Shown here one piece after another: positions 8,926 to 16,457 of a stretch of DNA of 64,000 bases (its first letter is position 1; every line of letters begins with the position of its first letter). Source of the stretch: Acidobacteriota bacterium (GTDB taxonomy: Bacteria > Acidobacteriota > Terriglobia > Bryobacterales > Bryobacteraceae); contig JACQZR010000202.1 of NCBI GenBank assembly GCA_016213775.1, forward strand, positions 1-64,000, in the 5' to 3' direction. A program made the position numbers and the translations under genes. The notes beneath the pieces are model-generated. The model was not told the origin of the DNA. It did no database searches and worked only from the letters and a program-made list of their open reading frames with translations.

Positions 8926-9354
8926 ATGCGACGCCTCACCGCACTCCTGCTCCTCTCGCTGGCCCTCGCCGCGGCAGATCTCACCGGCATTTGGACCGGC
9001 CAGATCCCAACCCGCAACAACGATTTTCAAGATGTCGCCTTTCAGATCACTCAGAAGGGCACAACCCTCTCCGGTAAGCTCTACGGCGACTACCGCAGCA
9101 TGCCCATCGTCGAAGGCAAAGTCGAGACCACCCCCGACGGGGAGAAGGTGACTTTCGTTGTTCTCGCGCAGGAACAAGCCGGGAACCAAATCAACGAAAC
9201 CCGCCTGCGCTACACGGGCACAATGAGGGACGGCGTGCTCGAACTTACTCGTGAGCGGGAAGCATCGACGAACGCAGGCAACGGCGGCGGAACGCAAACG
9301 CGAGTTACCACCAACCAACCCAAACAAACCCTCAAGCTGAAGCGTCTCATCTAG
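8926..9354 (+). CDS. Small secreted protein, third gene of the DUF1592/DUF1552 operon
   Basis: A 142-residue protein with a signal peptide (MRRLTALLLLSLALAAA) and a mature part that looks like a small beta-barrel of the type seen in short acidobacterial exported proteins: DLTGIWTGQIP, ITQKGTTLSGKLYGDYRS, LRYTGTMRDGVLEL. It begins two bases after the DUF1552 stop, so it belongs to the same operon. No catalytic motif is seen. Confidence 0.65.
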   Translation: MRRLTALLLLSLALAAADLTGIWTGQIPTRNNDFQDVAFQITQKGTTLSGKLYGDYRSMPIVEGKVETTPDGEKVTFVVLAQEQAGNQINETRLRYTGTMRDGVLELTREREASTNAGNGGGTQTRVTTNQPKQTLKLKRLI

Positions 9355-9690
9355 TTTCCCGTCCTACGTAGCTTCTTTTCAGCGGCTATGGGGGCGAGAT
9401 TCATCTTGTGCGGGATGCGAGAGACTTGCAGCCCCTTCCGACCTTTTCAATTGTGTCGCGTCTTATCAGAGACACTTGCCGCCACTGATGTCTTTTTCCC
9501 GGATGCGCAGCCTCAAAGTGCGGATCGGGAATGTGGAAGTAGGGATGGCTGTCCATCACCTTCCGTGGCGCGGTGACGTTATCGGTCTTCGCAGTTGGAA
9601 AAACTCGGTCCATTCTAAAGGGCGGTGGAGTCCGGCGAGAGGCGGATGCCAATTCGTTATTGCTTCACGTGGATGAAACAACTCAGGAAT
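9355..9690. other. Intergenic stretch, possibly decayed
   Basis: About 335 bases between convergent genes. No open frame here is protein-like and I recognise no RNA or terminator. The composition suggests decayed sequence, but I cannot name a parent. Confidence 0.3.
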
Positions 9691-10488
9691 TCAAAACGGC
9701 ACATCGCTGTCATCGCTGTATGAGGGTTTTCTAGCATCTCGATTTAGCGCTATCTTTAGAGTAAACAGGTGTTGGTTATTGAGGAGCCACTCCTGACCGC
9801 TTAGCTCAAGATAGTAGAGGGCGTATGGCTCGCCATGGTCTCCGCGCTCTTCGGAGGCAGAAACCATCTGGAGGTGTGCCAATCGCGTCAGGGCCAGGCC
9901 AGTGGCAAGGTTTGTATACCCCGCACCCTCCATGTTTCGTGCTATGACACTCCGCGCAACTCCCTGAGAAGCAACCTCTCGTTCGGCCATGATAAAGGCC
10001 AAAGCGCTGAATTCATGCGGCTGTAGGCCAACCGCGCCAGAAATGTTGGAGGCACGGGTGATCTGATCAATCTGGGCGCGCTTCTCAAGAAGCGCTTGAA
10101 TCTTCCGCTTGATGGCCGACCGAAGTTCAGTGAAATCACTCGATGACTCTGTCTGATAGTTGACGATGCCACGATGCTGGAGGTCGAATGGGTAGTCGCC
10201 TTCCATCTGCGAAGGACAACAGATCAACACAACAGGCTTTTCTCTCGCCATTGCATACCCAATCTCATACATCACATTCGGGTTCTTGGCTGTGATGTCT
10301 GCCAAACAAATGGCAGAACTCGCGATTTCTTGATGAAGTGTATCGATCGGAATAGCTGCGGCATCATCACGATCTACTCTATAGGGTTCGAGCCCGGCTT
10401 CTTGAATCGCCGGCGCAATGATTTCATCGTATCGCTTGTCATACCGGCCGTGATCAAACGGCTGAAAGACACAGCATCTCTGGCTCAT
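9691..10488 (-). CDS. Nucleoside 2-deoxyribosyltransferase-like (TIR-like fold) protein with C-terminal domain
   Basis: Residues 1-130 match the nucleoside 2-deoxyribosyltransferase/TIR-like fold: CCVFQPFDHGRYDKRYDEII, then ICLADITAKNPNVMYEIGYA with the conserved D-x-T...NPNVxYE motif whose glutamate is the nucleophile in the family, then PVVLICC. The C-terminal 130 residues are predicted helical, possibly winged-helix (MAEREVASQGVARSVIA...LTRLAHLQMV), and could be a sensor. Start ATG 10488 is favoured by GGAAAAG six bases upstream; ATG 10506 is possible. It diverges from a GNAT-like gene. Such standalone proteins occur in defence contexts as nucleotide or NAD hydrolases; that role is inference. 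Confidence 0.65.
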   Translation of the reverse strand: MSQRCCVFQPFDHGRYDKRYDEIIAPAIQEAGLEPYRVDRDDAAAIPIDTLHQEIASSAICLADITAKNPNVMYEIGYAMAREKPVVLICCPSQMEGDYPFDLQHRGIVNYQTESSSDFTELRSAIKRKIQALLEKRAQIDQITRASNISGAVGLQPHEFSALAFIMAEREVASQGVARSVIARNMEGAGYTNLATGLALTRLAHLQMVSASEERGDHGEPYALYYLELSGQEWLLNNQHLFTLKIALNRDARKPSYSDDSDVPF

Positions 10489-10506
10489 AAGGGTCTTTTC
10501 CATCAT

Positions 10507-10732
10507 AGATCAGCCGCCGCGAGTGATAGCAAGTGCGGTCGCTTCTCAAAAACGGAGGACCCTTTGAATGCTACTCCTCACAAGGGAAAGAGCGTGGGAA
10601 ACTGCCGATTCGAATCTGAGATTGCCGCGGCGAGGATCACGCCGAAGTATGGCATCGTCTGAAAGGTGTAATCTTAGAATCGATGCGCTTTCCGATTCGA
10701 AGTCGCGGATACACTGAATCTATGGAGGCCCC
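10507..10732. other. Divergent promoter region, elements not resolved
   Basis: About 225 bases separating two divergent genes; both promoters must lie here. GGAGG at 10724-10728 serves the plus-strand gene. I see no clear operator or -10. Confidence 0.3.
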
Positions 10733-11479
10733 TTGACCGTGTCTGCTTGGTTGAAAGGACTGGGATCCGTGTTGCAGCTAGTCGGGCGTTTGCTTCGGAT
10801 CGCGCGGCAGATTCCTATTATAGATGAGGCCGTTGATCACCTCCAGAGAGCTTGGTTCAATCCGGTGGTCTGCAAAGTCGTGCGTGATGCGGACGATCCA
10901 GACTTGGATGCCGCGCTCAAACTGTATGCGAAGAAGATCCCAGATGATCAACGGTTTGAAACCGCTGACATTGTGCGGTGGATCCGTGAGGATCGAATCA
11001 CTCGTCGCACAGTTCATGGCGCGCCAACTGATTGGTTCGTCGTTGCCAAGATGCGTCGGCGGGTATGTGGCTTCATCCTCTTTCACTACTATCCCTCAAC
11101 CCATCTTGCTCTCTTTGCTTACATGGTTGTTGCCAATACGCCGGGCGTACCTTTTGACGCCGTATCTAGCACGCTGTGTTCATCCATTTCACGTCTCCTG
11201 AAGAGGCGAGGAGAACTTCGTGGCTATAAAGGCCTTGTACTCGAAGTAGAAGACCCACGAAAGGAAAGGAGTAACCAAAAACAAACTGAATCCTTGGCCC
11301 GGATCAGACGGTTCTGCACGTTGGCAGAGATGCAGGGCTTCTCCCTTCGCGCGTTTGATATCGACTACAAGCAGCCGCGGCTCTCCCTGGACGACGCCAC
11401 CAGTGCAGAACGTCCGATGTTGCTGTTGTCCGCCAGGAATCGAGTTGGTCCTTCAACTCCTGATAATAAGCGAGATTAG
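10733..11479 (+). CDS. GNAT-like N-acetyltransferase, frame ends at an amber codon
   Basis: The 248-residue product has the GNAT core: WFVVAKMRRRVCGFILFHYYPSTHLALFAYMVV (strands beta3-beta4 with the acceptor region), a helix SSTLCSSISRLLKRR, then YKGLVLEVEDP and a later RAFDIDYKQPRL strand. An N-terminal helix of about 40 residues precedes it. Start TTG 10733 follows GGAGG by four bases; GTG 10739 is an alternative. The frame closes at TAG (11477-11479) inside what looks like a loop, and protein-like sequence continues in the same frame for 70 codons. The substrate is unknown. Confidence 0.6.
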   Translation: MTVSAWLKGLGSVLQLVGRLLRIARQIPIIDEAVDHLQRAWFNPVVCKVVRDADDPDLDAALKLYAKKIPDDQRFETADIVRWIREDRITRRTVHGAPTDWFVVAKMRRRVCGFILFHYYPSTHLALFAYMVVANTPGVPFDAVSSTLCSSISRLLKRRGELRGYKGLVLEVEDPRKERSNQKQTESLARIRRFCTLAEMQGFSLRAFDIDYKQPRLSLDDATSAERPMLLLSARNRVGPSTPDNKRD

Positions 11480-11692
11480 GTCAAGGAACTGCTGTCGTTC
11501 GTTTATACAAATGTCTACCCCGAAGGGTACTCGTCCGACGCGAGTGAGAATGAAGCATATCGAGAGTACTGTCTGGCCCTGCGAGACAAGGAAGTTGCCA
11601 ATCTGCCTGGAGAGGTTCGGTCCTTAAGTTCTGGGCAACTTATCGCACAGGTCCGGAACAACAAGCATGCTGCTCGGGCAGGGCGTCGCTGA
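11480..11692 (+). pseudogene. In-frame continuation of the GNAT-like gene beyond the amber stop
   Basis: Immediately after TAG 11477-11479 the same frame stays open to TGA 11690-11692. The 70 residues look like the missing GNAT C-terminus: VKELLSFVYTNVYPEGYS is the terminal helix and strand pattern common in this family, followed by a helical NEAYREYCLALRDKEV and a basic end. There is no start codon with a ribosome binding site at the junction, so a separate gene is unlikely. A recent nonsense mutation, a sequencing error or readthrough would each explain it. Confidence 0.6.
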
Positions 11693-11880
11693 TCGCTGGA
11701 GTTGCGGTGCAGGCTTGTGCTCCATTTTCTGATGCCCCCACGCACGCACGCGCTTACGCCCTCCCGCAACGTGGCATTGGTTTGCCGACCATCCGCAACG
11801 CACAACTTTTCGTCTTCGCGCCTTCGCCTGTTTGCGTGAGATTCGTCCGTCCCCCAACCCATCAGCGTTACACTCGGAGA

Positions 11881-13116
11881 ATGCGTAGCGCAGTGGACCG
11901 CATCCTCGACTGGCACAAATCCATCGACTCCCCTGACCTCCCACGAAAGCTGGAGAAGATGCTCGATTCCCCCTTCCGCTTTTTCCGCGGGACCTACTTC
12001 CTCTACACGCAAGACCTGGATGACGACTTCCGCCGTCCCAAAGCGCTCGACGTTACCGGCCGGATCATCGGCGATCTCCACTCCGAGAACTACGGCACTT
12101 ACCGCTCCGTCAGCGGCGACGTCGTCTACGACATCAACGATTTCGACGAGTCCACCGGCGCACCCTTCGAGTACGACGTCCGCCGCCTCGCTATCAGCCT
12201 CATTCTCGGCGCCATCGAGAACAAGCACCGCATTGGCGACGGCATCAACGCAGCGGAAGCCGCAATCCGTGCCTGGCTCGAAGGCCTGCATCGCTGGTCC
12301 CGTACTTCTCGCGAGGAGTTCACCAAAATCGATGCCGGTCACGCCGCCTGCAAACTTCTCGGCCGCGCCGGAATCGTCTCCCGCGTCGACTTCCTGAAGA
12401 CGGTCGCCGAACCCGCCCCGCATCACAGCTTCGCCATTCGTGAGAGTAAAGACTTCCCAACAGCAACGGAAAAGGAAACTCGCCGCATCAGTGAAGCCGC
12501 ACCATTCTTCTTCGATCACTGCACCGCGCCCAAGACCGCCCACCTCTCGCGTTACAAACTCCTTCACGTTAGCCGCCGCGTCGCCGGCAACGGCAGCCTT
12601 GGCCGCACGCGCTTCGCACTCCTGTTCGACAATGGAAAATCGAAGCACCCTTCCTGGGAACACCTCCGCCTGCTCGAATGGAAGGAATCGCTCGACTCCG
12701 CCATGGACTCGCGCCGCCCGCAATGCTCAAAGCACCGCGCCGAATCCGTTTACGGTGCCGAACTGGCTTTCCAGTTGTTCCCCAAGCGCTACCTCGGCTA
12801 CACGAAGGTGGGGAAGATGGAAATGCAGGGTCGCGAAATCGGCGCCAACGATGCCCGTTTCGAACACAAAGACTTTAAGGATCTGGCGGCCTTCGAGAGA
12901 GCCGCCGGCATGTTCGGCGAAATCCTCGCGCGCTGTCATCTTCTGGGAACGCCCCGGCCCGGAGCCCGCGCCATACCGGCCCAGGTCGCCAAACGCGCCG
13001 ACCGCTACGTCAATTCTATCCTTCGTTTCGCCGCCTTCTACGCCGATCAGGTCTACAGCGATCATGACGAACTGGTGAGGAGAAAGGACGAAGTACAAGA
13101 AGCATGGAAGCGGTGA
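11881..13116 (+). CDS. DUF2252 family protein (kinase-like fold)
   Basis: The 411-residue protein shows DUF2252 hallmarks: FFRGTYFLY near residue 40, GDLHSENYGTYRS (the metal/phosphate H-x-x-N element also seen in aminoglycoside-phosphotransferase-like kinases), DINDFDES and EYDVRRLAIS. DUF2252 proteins are treated as kinase-like with unknown substrates. The open frame extends upstream to 11707, but the preceding 58 residues are unlike the family, and CGGAGA lies directly before ATG 11881. It overlaps the first chromate-transporter gene by 13 bases. Confidence 0.8.
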   Translation: MRSAVDRILDWHKSIDSPDLPRKLEKMLDSPFRFFRGTYFLYTQDLDDDFRRPKALDVTGRIIGDLHSENYGTYRSVSGDVVYDINDFDESTGAPFEYDVRRLAISLILGAIENKHRIGDGINAAEAAIRAWLEGLHRWSRTSREEFTKIDAGHAACKLLGRAGIVSRVDFLKTVAEPAPHHSFAIRESKDFPTATEKETRRISEAAPFFFDHCTAPKTAHLSRYKLLHVSRRVAGNGSLGRTRFALLFDNGKSKHPSWEHLRLLEWKESLDSAMDSRRPQCSKHRAESVYGAELAFQLFPKRYLGYTKVGKMEMQGREIGANDARFEHKDFKDLAAFERAAGMFGEILARCHLLGTPRPGARAIPAQVAKRADRYVNSILRFAAFYADQVYSDHDELVRRKDEVQEAWKR

Positions 13117-13664
13117 GGCGGCCGTCACGCAGTGACGTCGTCGCCGTGTTTGGCAAAGCCGGAAACACCACGTTCGGCGGAGGCGATCCTACCGTCGCCT
13201 CATTGCGGCGCGAGTTGTGCGATCAAAAAGGCTGGCTCTCGCAGGAGCAGTTCGCTATCGCATTCGCCATCGCCCGCGTCGTGCCGGGCACGAACGTGCT
13301 CGCTTTCGTCGCCGCTTCCGCTTATCAGATCCGCGGGTGGATCACCGCTGTCCTCGCCGTTATCGCCGCTTCGGCTCCCTCCGCTGTCATTGCCGTGTGG
13401 TTGCTCATCGCCCTCGACGCCGCACAGAGGAACCGTCTGGCCACGGCGGCAGCCGCCGGAATTCTCGCCTCCGTTGTTGGCATGATGATCGCCTCCGCCT
13501 GGCAGTTGATACGTCCGGCCCTCACCGCGGCAAAGTGGCCGCGCGTGCTCGTCTTCATGGGCGGCGCGCTGCTGCTCCGCGAATGGGCCAACTGGTCACC
13601 GCTGCAAGTCCTGCTCGCAGCAGCGGCCATCGGCGCCCTTTGGAGAGACGAGGACGCGCTATGA
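13104..13664 (+). CDS. Chromate transporter, N-terminal-type subunit
   Basis: A 186-residue membrane protein of the short-chain CHR family. The signature F-G-K-x-G-...-FGGGDP-T near residues 17-32 and the WLSQEQFAIAFAIARVVPGTNVLAF segment are characteristic, followed by about four hydrophobic helices. Short-chain CHR proteins act as pairs that together equal one long ChrA. Its stop overlaps the next ATG (ATGA), fitting a stoichiometric pair. Chromate or another oxyanion could be the substrate. Confidence 0.85.
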   Translation: MEAVRRPSRSDVVAVFGKAGNTTFGGGDPTVASLRRELCDQKGWLSQEQFAIAFAIARVVPGTNVLAFVAASAYQIRGWITAVLAVIAASAPSAVIAVWLLIALDAAQRNRLATAAAAGILASVVGMMIASAWQLIRPALTAAKWPRVLVFMGGALLLREWANWSPLQVLLAAAAIGALWRDEDAL

Positions 13665-14176
13665 ACCTGCTCATCCTCTACCTGATGCTGACCAAGGCGA
13701 CCATCACTGGTTTTAGCGGGCTCGGGTCACTGCCGGTGATCCATGAGGACTTCGTCACGCGCAACCACATCCTCAGCGAACGCCAACTCAACGAAGCCGT
13801 GGCTGCCGGACGCGCGGGCCCCGGACCTCTCGGCCTGTACGTTGCGTGCGTCGGCTACCAGGCTGCGGGATGGCCGGGCGCTATCGCCGGCTTTCTCGCG
13901 ATGATCACTCCGACCCTGCTGGTGATCCCGGTGCTGCGATACTTCGTGCAAGCCGCGCGTCATCCTACTCTGCGCGCGTCCATACGGGCTTTGCTGCTGG
14001 CCGCCGCCGGTCTGCTCGTATCGTCATCCCTCCCATTGGGCCGCGACTCGGTGACCAGTTGGCTTTCCGCCCTCATCGCGGCCGGCAGTTTCGCAATCAT
14101 TGCGTTTACCAAAGTGGAGACGGCGCTGGTCATCGCCGGCGCCGCCCTGCTCGGACTCCTCTCCGCCATCAGATAG
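13661..14176 (+). CDS. Chromate transporter, C-terminal-type subunit
   Basis: This 171-residue protein is the second short-chain CHR subunit: LMLTKATITGFSGLGSLPVI, then ERQLNEAVAAGRAGPGPLGLYVACVGY, matching the conserved Q-...-PGPLG motif, then several hydrophobic helices. The start is ATG 13661, overlapping the preceding stop by four bases. The open frame upstream of this ATG is only a shadow of the first subunit. Confidence 0.85.
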   Translation: MNLLILYLMLTKATITGFSGLGSLPVIHEDFVTRNHILSERQLNEAVAAGRAGPGPLGLYVACVGYQAAGWPGAIAGFLAMITPTLLVIPVLRYFVQAARHPTLRASIRALLLAAAGLLVSSSLPLGRDSVTSWLSALIAAGSFAIIAFTKVETALVIAGAALLGLLSAIR

Positions 14177-14192
14177 GCCGGTCAACCGCAGC

Positions 14193-15284
14193 TCACTTAC
14201 GCCCAATCAGAATCGCAATGATCGTATTGCTCGTCCCATCCGTGATGCCCGCCGCAGTCACATTCTGTCCGAATTGCTGGCTGATTGTGGCTCCGGAAAT
14301 CGTCGAGGTCACCTTATCCGCTGCCGTGATCCCGAATCCGCCGAAACCGCATCCGAATGAGCCCTGGAAACCGCTGCAGCCGGCGCCGAATCCGCCGCCG
14401 AACCCGCCAAAGCCGCACCCAAACTGCTGGAACCCGGAGACACACCCACCGCCCCCACCAAACTGGCCGCCGCCAAACCCGATATTGCGCTCCGCCGAGG
14501 CACCACTCTTCGCTGTGTCCTGCCAGTTCACCAGATCCGTGCTGACAACATTGCTCACCAGCAAGCCCGGGGTAATGGGACGCCTGGTGGGAAACACCAC
14601 CGCTACCGTCTTCGACAACACCACCTGGGGCTCGATCGCCACCTGGTACAACCCGCACCACCAGGTCTCGGCGGCGTTCGAAGGCAACTTCGCATCCTCC
14701 ACGCTCAGGCGACGGAACGTCACCGTGGTCCGCCCTGTCACCGCGCCTTCCGGAACAAAGAAGAGTATCCCCGTGCCTCCCACCGCCACGGGACCGTTTT
14801 CGCCATTCGCGGTCAGGGTTCCCCGCTGATCAAACGTCACCGATCCCGAATCGGCCAGCGCCGTCAACCGCTCCGGGCTCGCCGCCACCTCCACGAGATC
14901 GCCCACCGGCCGTTGAAACGCGACTGCGGACGCCGCGGACGCGGGAACTTCCTTCTGCGTGCCGTCCAGTTTCACGCGGAACGTGAACGGCCCGGAAACC
15001 GTGTCCTCGGCAATCGCTGGAATCGTCCAGACGATCGCGTCATCGGCCACTCCTTCGTAGCTCGCTGCCTTCGGCATATCCACGTTCTCCAGGAAACGCG
15101 TCCCCTCAGGCAGGGCACTGCTGATCGTTACATCCTCGAGCGCCTGCGCCCGGCTGGCCACATAAACGCTATAGAGCACCGTTCCCGATGGCTCGTAGAA
15201 CCCGACGGAGCGGATCACTGCCGCCTGTCCGTACAAACCGACCGCGGCAAAAAGACCGGCAAAGAGCTTCAGTGTGTTTCCCAT
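14193..15284 (-). CDS. Secreted protein with Gly/Phe/Cys-rich C-terminal repeats
   Basis: The 363-residue protein starts at ATG 15284 (GAGGGAC about eight bases upstream) with a signal peptide MGNTLKLFAGLFAAVGLYGQ. Residues about 22-120 resemble a DUF11-like Ig-type repeat (ISSALPEGTRFLENV). Residues about 150-200 resemble a ZU5-like strand set (ILFFVPEGAVTGRTTVTFR). Around residues 280-330 is a Gly/Phe/Cys tail made of two imperfect copies of a GC-SGFQ--FGCGFGGFG unit. The protein ends with DGTSNTIIAIL, a short motif seen at the ends of some exported planctomycete-type proteins. An operator of three 11-bp-spaced repeats lies 50-78 bases upstream. Function unknown; likely envelope or surface associated. 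Confidence 0.65.
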   Translation of the reverse strand: MGNTLKLFAGLFAAVGLYGQAAVIRSVGFYEPSGTVLYSVYVASRAQALEDVTISSALPEGTRFLENVDMPKAASYEGVADDAIVWTIPAIAEDTVSGPFTFRVKLDGTQKEVPASAASAVAFQRPVGDLVEVAASPERLTALADSGSVTFDQRGTLTANGENGPVAVGGTGILFFVPEGAVTGRTTVTFRRLSVEDAKLPSNAAETWWCGLYQVAIEPQVVLSKTVAVVFPTRRPITPGLLVSNVVSTDLVNWQDTAKSGASAERNIGFGGGQFGGGGGCVSGFQQFGCGFGGFGGGFGAGCSGFQGSFGCGFGGFGITAADKVTSTISGATISQQFGQNVTAAGITDGTSNTIIAILIGRK

Positions 15285-15305
15285 TGTGTTTGTCCCTCGA
15301 TTCCC

Positions 15306-15362
15306 AGTGTAAGGGCAAGCGGCGATAGAACCTGTAAGCGAACCGTAAGGATTCGGTAAGGA
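15306..15362 (-). promoter_or_regulatory. Direct-repeat operator and -10 for the Gly/Phe/Cys-tail protein
   Basis: On the minus strand the heptamers TCCTTAC (15362-15356), TCCTTAC (15351-15345) and CGCTTAC (15340-15334) repeat every 11 bases. TACACT (15311-15306) fits a -10 (T, A, A and T of TATAAT conserved) and begins exactly 40 and 29 bases after the second and third repeats. This matches the architecture seen in front of the kinase and propeller genes at 38.9-51.9 kb. Confidence 0.65.
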
Positions 15363-15414
15363 TCTCCCAGTCTGCTCTGCCCACTGTGGACACCACTGGC
15401 TCCCGCGTTTTCTT

Positions 15415-15489
15415 TCACACGGAGAGCACGGAGGCAACGGAGACGGATTGGGTTGGGTTGGCTCCGTGCTCTCCGTGCTCTCCGTGTGA
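15415..15489. repeat. 19-bp inverted repeat with 37-base loop
   Basis: Positions 15415-15433 and 15471-15489 are perfectly complementary over 19 bases (TCACACGGAGAGCACGGAG and its reverse complement). The right arm belongs to a run of three CTCCGTG units. It could form a hairpin on either strand; it lies between divergent genes. Confidence 0.8.
15462..15486 (+). repeat. CTCCGTG-type 25-bp direct repeat, left copy
   Basis: Three CTCCGTG units joined by CT. The same 25-base element, with one mismatch, recurs at 16203-16227, so the pair brackets the WD40 fragment and the GxxExxY gene. Confidence 0.75.
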
Positions 15490-15493
15490 CAGT

Positions 15494-15769
15494 ATGCCGG
15501 ACCGCAAATCCCTGTTCACCCTCCCGGAGAATTCCGACTATGTCTATTCCGTGGCCTTCTCGCCTGATGGCAAGACGCTAGCCTCCGCCTCCGCGGACGG
15601 GAGCATTCGCCTCTGGGACTCCACCACCGGCGAATGCCTCGTCATCCTCATCCTCCAACCACTCCAATTCCTCTCCGGCTGGGTCTACTACCCCTATCAG
15701 CACATCAAACACCTGCACCAACCCGAAACCTTTGCCGCCCGCCTCCAGCGCAAATCCCAATCTGACTGA
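15494..15769 (+). pseudogene. WD40-repeat fragment
   Basis: A 91-codon frame from ATG 15494 encodes a single clear WD40 repeat, [21 protein letters not shown] followed by [12 protein letters not shown], and then unrelated sequence. A WD40 propeller needs about seven such repeats, so this is a remnant. It lies just inside the left copy of the CTCCGTG repeat and before the GxxExxY gene, consistent with an insertion having cut a propeller gene. It may be transcribed, but it is unlikely to fold alone. Confidence 0.6.
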
Positions 15770-15805
15770 GAATATCCACCCGCTCCGTCCACTACTTCCA
15801 TAGGT

Positions 15806-16192
15806 ATGTTTCCCAACTCCATCACTGGCCAAGTCGTCGATGCCGCCATCGACGTGCACAGGTTCCTCGGCCCCGGCCTCCTCGAATCCGTCTATGAAGC
15901 CGCCCTCTCCAAGGAACTCCGAATCCGCGGAATCGACCACGTTCGCCAGAAGGACATCCACGTCGCATACAAAGGAGAAGACCTCGGCTTGGGTTTCAGG
16001 GCCGACATCCTCGTAGCGGACACAGTCGTCGTGGAAATCAAGTCCGTAGCCGAAATCGCCCCGATCCACCAGAAGCAAACACTCAACTATCTCAAGCTGG
16101 CAAGGAAACCCGTCGGACTTCTCATCAACTTCAACGTCCCCCTCCTGAAGGACGGCATCACGCGAATCCTGAACAGCGAATACAGACTCTAA
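15806..16192 (+). CDS. GxxExxY family protein
   Basis: The 128-residue protein has the defining motif GPGLLESVYE (G-x-x-E-x-x-Y, residues about 22-31), then an LxFRADILVADTVVVEIKSV segment that resembles a PD-(D/E)xK nuclease core (D...E-x-K), then QTLNYLKLARKPVGLLINFN. The family (TIGR04256) is often present in many copies per genome, with unknown function; the nuclease resemblance is my inference. The gene is flanked by a 25-base direct repeat (15462-15486, 16203-16227), suggesting a mobile or repeat-borne unit. Confidence 0.85.
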   Translation: MFPNSITGQVVDAAIDVHRFLGPGLLESVYEAALSKELRIRGIDHVRQKDIHVAYKGEDLGLGFRADILVADTVVVEIKSVAEIAPIHQKQTLNYLKLARKPVGLLINFNVPLLKDGITRILNSEYRL

Positions 16193-16202
16193 ACCCGTCC
16201 GC

Positions 16203-16227
16203 CTCCGTGCTCTCAGTGCTCTCCGTG
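16203..16227 (+). repeat. CTCCGTG-type 25-bp direct repeat, right copy
   Basis: Identical to 15462-15486 except for one base (CTCAGTG in the middle unit). It begins ten bases after the GxxExxY stop. Confidence 0.75.
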
Positions 16228-16457
16228 AGAAAAAGAAATGGGGCCCGCAATCTCTTGGAGGGGCTTGACGAAGAGGCCGTTGGGTCCATGAATTAGTGCG
16301 AGGAGGGACCTCATGGCACTGATGAACGCCTCACGGCCGGCTCGTTGGCCGGCCACCTCGAGGCATGAGAATTTGGACCGACCAGGGGCTCGGTCCGCGG
16401 TCCAGGGGGACCGCCCTACAAAAACCTTGCGGCATTGAGGCAAGAGAATGAACGAGG
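16228..16457. other. Intergenic stretch, possible repetitive element
   Basis: On the minus strand, 16430-16245 reads VGRSPWTADRAPGR and then FISAMRSLLALIHGPNGLF. I associate such stretches with repetitive intergenic sequence in large Acidobacteriota and Planctomycetes genomes. There is no start signal or known domain. I do not call a gene. Confidence 0.3.

Noticed and set aside
11515-12723. A 402-codon minus-strand frame
   Set aside because: It is antisense to the DUF2252 gene, whose motifs are clear.
16228-16457. Possible protein-coding gene on the minus strand
   Set aside because: The text looks like a repetitive intergenic element and there is no start signal, so I list it only as intergenic.
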